From: Acidimicrobiales bacterium
GTDB taxonomy: Bacteria > Actinomycetota > Acidimicrobiia > Acidimicrobiales > Palsa-688
DNA: 10,120 bases
Assembly: GCA_019241495.1 (NCBI GenBank)
Contig: JAFAWZ010000105.1
Span: 1-10,120 of the forward strand
Direction of reading: 5' to 3'
Under the pieces are notes generated by a model that did not search any database, was not told the DNA's origin, and saw only the letters and a program-made list of their open reading frames with translations. Numbering within the stretch: position 1 is the stretch's first letter; the number at the start of each line of letters is the position of its first letter. Of the stretch, positions 1 to 6,281 are shown piece after piece. The position numbers and the translations under genes are program-made.

Positions 1-300
1 GAGCCGGTCGAGGGCAGCGAGTTCGAACTTCCCTGCGAGCTGGTCCTCCTGGCGCTCGGTTTCTCCGGGCCCGAGCCTGAGCTGGCCGCCGCGTTGGGCG
101 TGCCGCTCACCGGCCGGGGCACCATGGCCCGCCGCCCCGACTACCAGACCGACCAGCCTGGGGTGTTCGTGTGCGGCGACGCGGGCCGGGGCCAGAGCTT
201 GATCGTGTGGGCCATCGCCGAGGGTCGCTCGGCGGCCGTGCACGTGGATCGGTATCTCTCGGGCGACACCCTTCTGCCGGCCCCGCTGCCGGCCGCGTGA
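1..300 (+). CDS. gltD: Glutamate synthase (NADPH) small subunit, C-terminal fragment
   Basis: This is the last 99 codons of a gene cut by the left edge of the window, open in frame 1 from the first base and ending in TGA. The visible part is the end of the FAD/NAD(P)-binding domain of GltD-type flavoproteins. The segment around GVFVCGDAGRGQSLIVWAIA (codons about 54-73) is the typical second dinucleotide-fold motif with the conserved CGD, followed by the AIAEGR helix. GltD passes electrons from NADPH to the large subunit GltB, which makes glutamate from glutamine and 2-oxoglutarate in the cytoplasm. GltB would normally be encoded upstream, outside the window. Related beta-subunit-like oxidoreductases share this C-terminus, so the family is firm and the exact partner is inferred. 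Nothing downstream looks like part of its operon. Confidence 0.85.
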   Translation, partial: EPVEGSEFELPCELVLLALGFSGPEPELAAALGVPLTGRGTMARRPDYQTDQPGVFVCGDAGRGQSLIVWAIAEGRSAAVHVDRYLSGDTLLPAPLPAA

Positions 301-338
301 GGGACCGCCGTGGATGGCAACCCTAGTCGGGAAATCCA

Positions 339-382
339 TTGTGGTCACTTGACCTAGATATGTGTGGGCCAAGTGACCACAA
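339..382. promoter_or_regulatory. Perfect 13-bp inverted repeat with two internal dyads (candidate operator)
   Basis: TTGTGGTCACTTG (339-351) is matched exactly by CAAGTGACCACAA (370-382) across an 18-base, relatively AT-rich centre. Each arm with its inner flank is also a small dyad: GGTCACTTGACC (343-354, perfect) and GGCCAAGTGACC (367-378, one mismatch), 24 bp apart, about two helical turns. No T-run follows on either strand, so an intrinsic terminator for gltD is less likely than a binding site for a dimeric regulator. The sequence TAGATA (355-360) lies in the centre and could serve as a -10 element. The element lies ahead of the 456-1435 gene pair. The repeat is directly visible; the operator role is inference. 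Confidence 0.5.
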
Positions 383-455
383 ATAGCATGGGGCGCGGCC
401 GGTTCAAGCGGCTCTGCGGCGGGCCCTGAGTCGAGCCGCGGGGTACCCTGAAAGG

Positions 456-797
456 GTGGAGCAAGATGGAAGCCCGGGGCCGGGCGAGGTCACCGAGGAT
501 GGCCACACCGCGTTGCCTCCCAAGATGGAGGCGTGGCGGCGGCGCAGCGCCACGGGGGCCATCCTCACCGGGTTTGCGCTCGGCCTCCAGCAGGCCCTCG
601 AAGCGCCCAAAGAGGAGCCCTCCATCGTCATGGAGACCTCGGGCGACCCTCCGCAGGACCTGCCCGTGGAGGCGGACTTCGAATACGGCCGGCCCCGCAA
701 CAGCGTGGTGAGCATCCGGCCCTGGCTGCTCGGCTCCGAGGACGACGCCAAGGAGCCCGATGCTGCCCGAGAATCCGATGAAGAGGGCCAGCGCTGA
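456..797 (+). CDS. Conserved-looking small protein of unknown function (113 aa)
   Basis: I cannot assign a function. The chosen start is GTG at 456, with a weak AAAGG just upstream. ATG at 525 (residue 24) is a reasonable alternative because the ordered-looking part begins at AWRRRSATGA (residues 26-35). That is followed by a mostly hydrophobic, probably amphipathic stretch GAILTGFALGLQQAL (34-48). The middle and end are acidic (PKEEPSIVME at 51-60, then a D/E-rich tail), with a hydrophobic patch SVVSIRPWLL (83-92). There is no signal peptide and no clear transmembrane helix. The stop codon at 795-797 directly abuts or overlaps the reading frame of the next gene, so the two are probably co-transcribed. 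The style resembles short actinobacterial proteins of unknown function. The overlapping minus-strand frame is rejected because its codon third positions are not typical. Confidence 0.65.
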   Translation: MEQDGSPGPGEVTEDGHTALPPKMEAWRRRSATGAILTGFALGLQQALEAPKEEPSIVMETSGDPPQDLPVEADFEYGRPRNSVVSIRPWLLGSEDDAKEPDAARESDEEGQR

Positions 798-931
798 GGT
801 TCTGGGGACGTAGCCCGGGGGACGAAGAGAGCTCGGCGGCCACCTCGAGCGATCACAAAACGGCCAAAACGGCCACCGGCGCCGCCTCGGGACAGGCCGA
901 CGAGGTCGACGACGGCCTGAAGCCGTCGGCC

Positions 932-1435
932 ATGCGGGGCAAGGAGACCCGCTACGGCTACATAGTGGCCGCGGAGCTGGTCGTCGTTGCCATATTGAAC
1001 TTGATCGTCACCCACGGGAAGGGTGCTCCCGCCCACCCCCAGACCACGGTCGCCCTGATCGGCCTCTTCGCCGCCATCGGGCTGGCCGCCCTCCTGCGGA
1101 CCCGCAACCGCATGATCGTCGGGATCGGCTCAGTGGTCGCCTCGTTCTTCGTGTCGACCCTGCCTCAGGCGCCTCAGTCTCTGTCGACACTGCATTTTCT
1201 CGCTCTGGCCATCCCGCTCGTGTACGCCTTCTACCTCACTCAGCGTCAACGCCGGGCCACCACCAGCCGCCTCCGGGAGCGCCGGGCCACGGCGTCCTCG
1301 CCGAGCCCTAGGGAAAGTTCCGGCCGGCGCAGGAAGCGCAAGCAGGCCGAGGAGCCCACCGGGCCAGCCCCCAGCCGGCGGTACACGCCGCCCAAGTCGA
1401 AGCGGAGCCCCACCGGCAAGACCGGCCGGCGTTAG
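932..1435 (+). CDS. Four-helix membrane protein with strongly basic C-terminal tail, function unknown
   Basis: The 167-aa product, read from ATG at 932, has about four hydrophobic segments: roughly residues 8-27, 37-54, 60-76 and 86-103. They are followed by a cytoplasm-type tail of about 60 residues full of Arg, Lys, Pro and Ser (for example GRRRKRKQ at 131-138 and SRRYTPPKSKR at 148-158). By the positive-inside rule the tail is cytoplasmic and might contact nucleic acid, ribosomes or phospholipid heads; that is only inference. The frame stays open upstream to a CTG at 794 that overlaps the preceding stop codon. An N-terminal extension of 46 residues starting LRFWGRSPGD is therefore plausible and would make the protein 213 aa. 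I do not recognise a named family. It is probably co-expressed with the 113-aa gene upstream. A hairpin follows the stop. Confidence 0.7.
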   Translation: MRGKETRYGYIVAAELVVVAILNLIVTHGKGAPAHPQTTVALIGLFAAIGLAALLRTRNRMIVGIGSVVASFFVSTLPQAPQSLSTLHFLALAIPLVYAFYLTQRQRRATTSRLRERRATASSPSPRESSGRRRKRKQAEEPTGPAPSRRYTPPKSKRSPTGKTGRR

Positions 1436-1445
1436 CGGCCCGGGA

Positions 1446-1461
1446 CCCTCGGAGCCGAGGG
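1446..1461 (+). terminator. Short GC-rich hairpin after the membrane-protein gene
   Basis: CCCTCGG (1446-1452) and CCGAGGG (1455-1461) are perfect reverse complements, separated by only AG, so the realistic fold is a six-pair stem with a GAGC loop. It begins ten bases after the stop codon at 1433-1435 and precedes the diguanylate cyclase gene. No T-run follows, so at best it is a weak or non-canonical terminator of the kind common in high-GC actinobacteria. Confidence 0.4.
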
Positions 1462-1509
1462 ACGAATCGGGATCTAGCGGCTATCAAACGCTAAACCCGT
1501 GCATTTCCT

Positions 1510-3225
1510 ATGCCGACATGTACAACAGGAATGGCAACTACCGTGGTCAATAGGAGCTACTGGCTCCTCGCGGCCCTGCTGGGCCTGCTGTTCCCCGCCG
1601 CGCTCGTCGCCCATGGGACATCGCTGTGGATGCCGGCGTCGGGCGTGGCCTTCGCAGTGCTAGTCCTGTACGGCCCGAGGATGATCCCGTTGCTCGTCGG
1701 CACCACCGCCGTGTCGGTGATCGTCTCGGGGCAGTCGGGTATGCCCGTGCTCGTGGTCGTGACCGCGGCGAGCGCCAACACCACTGCTCTGGCCCTATGG
1801 GCCTGGGGACTGCGGGCCTCTGGCGTGGACCTGCGCATGCGGAGGCTCCAGGACGCGGCAGTGGTAGCCGTGGCAGGCGCAGCCGCGACCGTCGCCTCCA
1901 CCGGGCTCATCATCGTCGTCCTGGCCGCCTGGCGCCCCGTGTCGTTCTGGACGTTGGCCGAGCACACCCTTCTCACCAACGGAGCGGGCCTGTTCGCGGT
2001 GGCGCCCCTGCTCCTCCTTACCGCCGTCCGGGGCATCCGGCGCAACCAGCTCCCCGAGCTCGCCGTCCTGGCCGCCCTGTTCGTCGCGGCGGCCCAGTTG
2101 TCGGCTGGCGGTTACCTCGCTCCCCCGCTCTACTACCCGCTTCTTATCCCCATGGTGTGGGCCGCGCTGCGCCTCGGCGTGGCCGGAACGGTCACGGGAG
2201 CGGCGGTCGGCACCCTCGCACTGGCCGTGATCGAGCACCGCTACGGCCTGCCCGCCGACCAAACCGTTCGGCTCGAGATCTTCATGACGGTCTTCTCGGT
2301 CGCTGGACTGTGCTTCGGTGCGGCCCAGAGCGAGCGCCAAGACGCCCAGCGCGAGCTCGAGGACAGCCGGGCGGCTCTGGCCGAGAGCGAGGAACGGCTC
2401 CGCCTCCTGATAGAGGCAAGCGCCATCTTCATGGTCGACCCCGACGGCAACGTGCTCACCTGGAACAGCGGGGCCGCGGCCATGCACGGGTACCGGGCCG
2501 ACGAGATCATCGGGCGAAGCGTCTCCGTGCTCGGCGCGGGGGCCGACGAAGAGCTGCTTCAGGCCGCTCGAGGTGGCCGGTCCAGTACCGAGGCGTGGCG
2601 GCTGCGCAAAGACGGCACCCGCTACTGGGCCAACGTGCTGGTGACCGCCCTACGCGACGACGGGGGTCGCCTCCAGGGTTACTCGGAGGTCGTGCTCGAC
2701 CTCACCGAGCGGCGCGCCACCGAGCAACGGCTGAAGCGCCTGGCGACCAGCGATCCCCTCACCGGCCTGGCCAACCGGGCCTACCTTCACGACCGGCTCG
2801 AGCGGGCCCTCGCCCACGGCCCCGTCGGGGTGCTCTTCTTGGACCTCGACGGGTTCAAGGAGATCAACGACGGATGGGGCCACGACGCCGGCGACCGTGT
2901 CCTCGGTGTCATCGCGGCCCGCCTGCGCTCGGTGATCCGCCCCTCCGACCTGGCCGCCCGGGTGGGAGGCGACGAGTTCGTCCTGCTGTGCCGGCACCTG
3001 TCGCGCCCCGCAGACCTGGCGGCCATCGCAGATCGCGTCGGCAAAGCCGTCCAAGCACCCATACCGGTCGGGAAGGGCACCGTATCGGTCGGTGCCAGCA
3101 TCGGCGTGGCCGAGGGCCAGCCCGGCCAGCGCGCTGCCGAGGTGATCAAAGAGGCTGACCGGGCCATGTACGCGCTCAAGCGGGCACGCCCCCGCCGCCC
3201 CCGGCGGCTGGAGCTGATCAAGTGA
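1510..3225 (+). CDS. Membrane-anchored diguanylate cyclase (MASE1-PAS-GGDEF)
   Basis: The 571-aa protein makes cyclic di-GMP from two GTP at the inner face of the membrane. Residues about 16-275 are very hydrophobic, with roughly eight helices and the W-P-x-S-G motif (WMPASG, 40-45) typical of the MASE1 sensor domain. A charged helix (273-300) links to a PAS domain (about 292-405), which often binds a small ligand or cofactor. The GGDEF domain (about 410-568) looks active. It has the entry motif DPLTGLANR (415-423), DLDGFK (445-450) and an intact GGDEF (486-490). RPSD (477-480) lies exactly five residues before GGDEF and is the classical inhibitory I-site, so product feedback is expected. There is no EAL domain. 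ATG at 1510 is used; ATG at 1531 is also possible, as neither has a convincing ribosome site. The gene stands alone, and its signal is unknown. Confidence 0.93.
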   Translation: MPTCTTGMATTVVNRSYWLLAALLGLLFPAALVAHGTSLWMPASGVAFAVLVLYGPRMIPLLVGTTAVSVIVSGQSGMPVLVVVTAASANTTALALWAWGLRASGVDLRMRRLQDAAVVAVAGAAATVASTGLIIVVLAAWRPVSFWTLAEHTLLTNGAGLFAVAPLLLLTAVRGIRRNQLPELAVLAALFVAAAQLSAGGYLAPPLYYPLLIPMVWAALRLGVAGTVTGAAVGTLALAVIEHRYGLPADQTVRLEIFMTVFSVAGLCFGAAQSERQDAQRELEDSRAALAESEERLRLLIEASAIFMVDPDGNVLTWNSGAAAMHGYRADEIIGRSVSVLGAGADEELLQAARGGRSSTEAWRLRKDGTRYWANVLVTALRDDGGRLQGYSEVVLDLTERRATEQRLKRLATSDPLTGLANRAYLHDRLERALAHGPVGVLFLDLDGFKEINDGWGHDAGDRVLGVIAARLRSVIRPSDLAARVGGDEFVLLCRHLSRPADLAAIADRVGKAVQAPIPVGKGTVSVGASIGVAEGQPGQRAAEVIKEADRAMYALKRARPRRPRRLELIK

Positions 3226-3239
3226 TCGACAAGGCCGTC

Positions 3240-3304
3240 AGAAGCTGTGGCAAAACTACTTCGAGGTGGGAGAAGGCCCATCCGCGGGTTTTGCGACAGC
3301 TTCT
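3240..3304. terminator. Long stem-loop between convergent genes (likely bidirectional terminator)
   Basis: GAAGCTGTGGCAAAAC (3241-3256) pairs with GTTTTGCGACAGCTTC (3288-3303) with one mismatch, and the A at 3240 can pair with T at 3304, giving a stem of about 17 pairs around a 31-base loop. The loop contains a second short stem (GTGGG against CCCAT). The element fills the gap between the convergent diguanylate cyclase and TetR genes, and the right arm touches the TetR stop codon at 3304-3306. There is no U-tract on either side, so its termination role is inferred from position and symmetry. Confidence 0.5.
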
Positions 3305-3897
3305 CAGGCTGGCAGCAGGGCCGACCGCAAGAAGCCGAGCAGCGCGGCCCGCTGGCGCACCAGGCTGCGGGCGGTAGGTTCCACCCCCAAAGCCCGCAGC
3401 ACCTCCACCTCCGTGGCGGCCCCGACCACGCTCGAGTAGGCGACCAGCAACAACAACCGGGCATCTTGGCGGCGCAGCTCGCCCTGATCCATGGACTCAT
3501 CCAGGAAGCCCGTAGCCCGGTCGATCAGAGGCCCCAGGGCCAGGGCGAAGCGGGTGGCGGCGGGCGGGCCGAGCCGCGTCACCTCCCGGAGGAGGCCGAG
3601 CAGCTCGGGGCGCCGCCCGGCCAGGCGGAACACGGCCCGGACGATGGCTTCCACCCGGTTCCAGGCCCGGCCGGGCCGAGCGAGGGAATCGGTGAGGGCC
3701 AGGGCCATCTCCCCGGCGGCCTGGTCGACGACCGCTTCGAGGAGGGCCTCCTTGGACGGGAAGTAGTACAGGATCGTCTGCTTGCGCACCCCGAGCTCAC
3801 CGGCCAGGGCGTCGAGCGACGTGGCCTCGTACCCGCGGCGGCCGAAGGCGGCCAGCGCGGCACTCAAGACCCGGTCCTTGGTCTTCACCTCAGCCAT
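3304..3897 (-). CDS. TetR/AcrR-family transcriptional repressor
   Basis: The 197-aa protein has the TetR N-terminal DNA-binding fold. A first helix holds RVLSAALAAFGRRGYEATSL (residues 9-28), followed by the helix-turn-helix DALAGELGVRKQTILYYFPS (29-48) with the hallmark YYFPSKEALL ending. The C-terminal part (about 55-197) is helical and hydrophobic, as expected for a ligand-binding and dimerisation domain; its ligand cannot be read, though an acyl-CoA-like effector would suit the neighbouring lipid genes. I chose ATG at 3897. The longer version from 3936 would translate through the palindrome at 3904-3919 and adds thirteen residues unlike the family. It is divergent from the acyl reductase operon, only 44 bp away start to start, so it most likely represses both itself and that operon. 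Confidence 0.9.
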   Translation of the reverse strand: MAEVKTKDRVLSAALAAFGRRGYEATSLDALAGELGVRKQTILYYFPSKEALLEAVVDQAAGEMALALTDSLARPGRAWNRVEAIVRAVFRLAGRRPELLGLLREVTRLGPPAATRFALALGPLIDRATGFLDESMDQGELRRQDARLLLLVAYSSVVGAATEVEVLRALGVEPTARSLVRQRAALLGFLRSALLPA

Positions 3898-3903
3898 CTG
3901 CCA

Positions 3904-3934
3904 TCTACCATATGGTAGACGCCTTGTGGTAGAC
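3904..3934. promoter_or_regulatory. Candidate TetR operator and divergent promoter region
   Basis: TCTACCATATGGTAGA (3904-3919) is a perfect 16-bp palindrome lying between the divergent TetR and acyl reductase start codons. Its right half-site TGGTAGAC (3913-3920) is repeated directly at 3927-3934. The hexamer TATGGT (3911-3916) and its mirror on the other strand (3907-3912) fit the actinobacterial -10 pattern TANNNT. A bound repressor dimer would therefore cover both promoters, and the 5' leaders would be very short. TetR proteins usually bind palindromes of about this size next to their own gene, which supports autoregulation. The promoter positions are inferred, with no clear -35 boxes. 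Confidence 0.7.
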
Positions 3935-3941
3935 ATGGGCG

Positions 3942-6281
3942 ATGCTCCGGGATGCTCTCGCCGGCCAGCGCATCGCCATCACCGGTGCTACCGGCTTCCT
4001 CGGGACCGCCCTAGCGGAGCGCCTGCTCCGATCCGTCCCTGAGTGCGAGATCGCGCTGCTCATCAGGCCGGGCCGGCGAGGTGCGGCCGACCGGGCCCGA
4101 CGCGAGGTCCTGCGCAACAGCTGCTTCGACCGCCTGCGAGGCGAGCTGGGTGACCGGTTCGAGCCCATGGTGGAGCGCCGGGTCCAGGTGTTGGCCGGCG
4201 ACGTGGGGGTGGACGGCCTGAGCCTGGACACCGCCGGCGCCAACGTCCTGGCCGGCTGCCAGATCGTCATCCACTCGGCGGCGACCGTGAGCTTCGACTC
4301 GCCCCTCGACGCCGCGGTGGAGATCAACCTCCTCGGGCCGACCCGCGTGGCCGCGGAGCTGAACCGCCTCCATCCGGACGGGGACCTCCCCCACCTCATC
4401 GCGGTATCAACCGCCTACGTGGCCGGCAGCCGGCGGGGTCGGGCACCTGAGGCGACCCTGCCCGACACGCCCTGGTCGACCGAGGTGGATTGGCAGCTGG
4501 AAGTGACCGCGGCGCGCCGGGCCCGGGCCGATGCCGACGCCGAGAGCCGGGAGCCCAAGATGCTGGCCCGCTTCCAGAAGCAGGCCCGAGCCGAGCTCGG
4601 GGCGGCCGGGGTCCCGCTGCTGGCCGCCCGGGCAGAGCGGTTCCGCGACGAGTGGGTCAAAGAGCGCATGGTCGATCTGGGCAAGGCCCGGGCCCAGGGC
4701 CTCGGTTGGCCCGACGCCTACGCCTACACCAAGGCGCTCGGCGAGCGGGCTCTGCTCCAGGGCCGGGGGGAGCTGCCCCTGAGCATCGTCAGGCCGTCGA
4801 TCATCGAGTCGGCGCTGGCCGAACCGGTACCGGGGTGGATCCGCGGCTTCCGCATGGCCGACCCGGTGATCATCTCCTACGCCAAAGGACTGCTGCAGGA
4901 GTTCCCTGGGGTACCCGAAGGGATCATCGACGTGATCCCGGTGGACCTGGTGGTGTCGAGCATCCTGGCCCTGGCGGCCCGAGGCCCGCTCCCTGAGCCC
5001 GACGTCCTGCACGCAGCGTCGGGCGCTCGCAACCCGCTGCGGTACCGGAAGCTGGTCGAGCTGGTGCAGGCCTGGTTCACCGAGCACCCGCTCGCTGACA
5101 GCCACGACCAGCCGATCACCGTGCCGGAGTGGTCCTTCCCGGGCCGGCGGCGGGTGCAGCGCCAGCTCGACCGGGCCTCCAAGGCGATCAACATCGCCGA
5201 GCGCACCCTCCAGTCCCTCCCCCTCCGCGGCCGCCAAGCCGATCTAAGCGCTCGGCTCGAAGAACGCCGCGAAGAAGTCGAGCGGGCCCTGTCCTACGTC
5301 GAGCTGTACGGCGCGTACACCGAGACCGAGGCGGTGTTCTCCGTGGACCGCCTTCTGGCCCTCTTCTCCGAGCTGGCCCCCGAGGATCAGGAGGAATTCG
5401 GCTTCGACCCGGCCGTGATCGACTGGCAGCACTTCTGTCACGACGTCTATCTGCCGTCGGTGGTCGCGCACGCCCGGGTGCGGATGGCCAAGCCGGGGGC
5501 TCGCGCCACACGCGCCGGCCGGGGGTCCAGCGGGCTGACGCGGGAGGAGCGGGGCCGGCGGGCCGTGTTGTCGCCGGAGCGCCACCTGGCCGTGTTCGAT
5601 CTCGAGAACACGCTGATCGCGTCCAACGTGGTCGACTCCTACGCCTGGCTCGCCACCCGCCGCCGGGACGACGCCGACCGGGTCAGGTTCGTGGTAAAGA
5701 CGCTTGGCGAAGCGCCCCGCCTGCTGGCTCTCGACCGGGTCGACCGCAGCGACTTCCTGCGCTACTTCTACCGCCGCTACGAGGGTGCTCCGGCCCGCCG
5801 GCTACGCCACGACAGCTGGGAGCTGTTCAGCGACCTGATCCTGACCAAGTCCTTCCCGGCCGGGATACGGCGGGTCCGCGAGCACCGAGCCCTCGGCCAC
5901 AAGACCCTGCTCATCACGGGGGCCCTCGACATCGTGATAGAGCCTCTGCGCCCCCTCTTCGACGAGGTGGTGTGCGCCAAGTTGGGGGAAAAAGGGGGCC
6001 GTCTCACCGGAGAGCTCACCGAGGCACCGCCGACCGGTGAGGCTCGAGCGCTCCTGATGGCCGACTACGCCCGGGCCATGAACCTGGACCTGGAGCAGTG
6101 CGTGGCGTACGCCGACTCGGCCAGCGACCTTCCCATGCTCGAGGCGGCCGGCCACCCGGTGGCGGTGAACCCCGAGACCAAGCTGGCCGCCATCGCCCGC
6201 AAGCGGGGCTGGCACGTCGAGCACTGGCCCCGGGCCGAGGGCGGGCCCCGCCCGTTGCTGCCGATCGGGCCCCGCCTGTGA
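3942..6281 (+). CDS. Fatty acyl reductase fused to HAD-IB phosphatase
   Basis: This 779-aa bifunctional protein has three parts. Residues 1-370 form an extended SDR Rossmann domain: NAD(P)-binding GATGFLG (15-21), catalytic Ser in VSTAYV (155-160), and Tyr260/Lys264 in YAYTK. This is the arrangement of fatty acyl-CoA/acyl-ACP reductases, which reduce acyl thioesters to aldehydes or alcohols. Residues about 405-515 resemble the FAR C-terminal domain, including FGFDPAVIDW (486-495) followed by YLPSVV. After a basic linker (512-545) comes a HAD-IB hydrolase (548-765). Its motif I is FDLENTL (552-558, nucleophile Asp553, with Glu in place of the usual second Asp), motif II LLITG (656-660), and motif IV ADSASDLPM (724-732). 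It is the first gene of the operon, under the palindrome at 3904-3919. An in-frame stop at 3930 fixes the start to 3942 or later; the ribosome site is weak. The native substrate, and whether the phosphatase acts on a lipid phosphate, are unknown. Confidence 0.88.
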   Translation: MLRDALAGQRIAITGATGFLGTALAERLLRSVPECEIALLIRPGRRGAADRARREVLRNSCFDRLRGELGDRFEPMVERRVQVLAGDVGVDGLSLDTAGANVLAGCQIVIHSAATVSFDSPLDAAVEINLLGPTRVAAELNRLHPDGDLPHLIAVSTAYVAGSRRGRAPEATLPDTPWSTEVDWQLEVTAARRARADADAESREPKMLARFQKQARAELGAAGVPLLAARAERFRDEWVKERMVDLGKARAQGLGWPDAYAYTKALGERALLQGRGELPLSIVRPSIIESALAEPVPGWIRGFRMADPVIISYAKGLLQEFPGVPEGIIDVIPVDLVVSSILALAARGPLPEPDVLHAASGARNPLRYRKLVELVQAWFTEHPLADSHDQPITVPEWSFPGRRRVQRQLDRASKAINIAERTLQSLPLRGRQADLSARLEERREEVERALSYVELYGAYTETEAVFSVDRLLALFSELAPEDQEEFGFDPAVIDWQHFCHDVYLPSVVAHARVRMAKPGARATRAGRGSSGLTREERGRRAVLSPERHLAVFDLENTLIASNVVDSYAWLATRRRDDADRVRFVVKTLGEAPRLLALDRVDRSDFLRYFYRRYEGAPARRLRHDSWELFSDLILTKSFPAGIRRVREHRALGHKTLLITGALDIVIEPLRPLFDEVVCAKLGEKGGRLTGELTEAPPTGEARALLMADYARAMNLDLEQCVAYADSASDLPMLEAAGHPVAVNPETKLAAIARKRGWHVEHWPRAEGGPRPLLPIGPRL

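Noticed and set aside
404..1036. Minus-strand open frame of 210 codons antisense to the two small genes
   Set aside because: Arg/Ser/Gly-rich, no motif. The plus strand gives a membrane protein with clear helices and better third-position G/C.
1475..1493. TAGCG/CGCTA short inverted repeat before the diguanylate cyclase, considered as an operator or c-di-GMP riboswitch
   Set aside because: Five-base arms are too short to stand out, and the region between the genes (74 bases) shows none of the conserved GEMM riboswitch core.
1626..3158. 510-codon plus-strand frame inside the diguanylate cyclase gene
   Set aside because: It is a frame-shifted shadow; the MASE1, PAS and GGDEF motifs are all in the other frame.
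3898..3936. Longer TetR start at 3936
   Set aside because: It would place the perfect palindrome inside the coding sequence and add thirteen residues unlike TetR N-termini; ATG 3897 fits the family.
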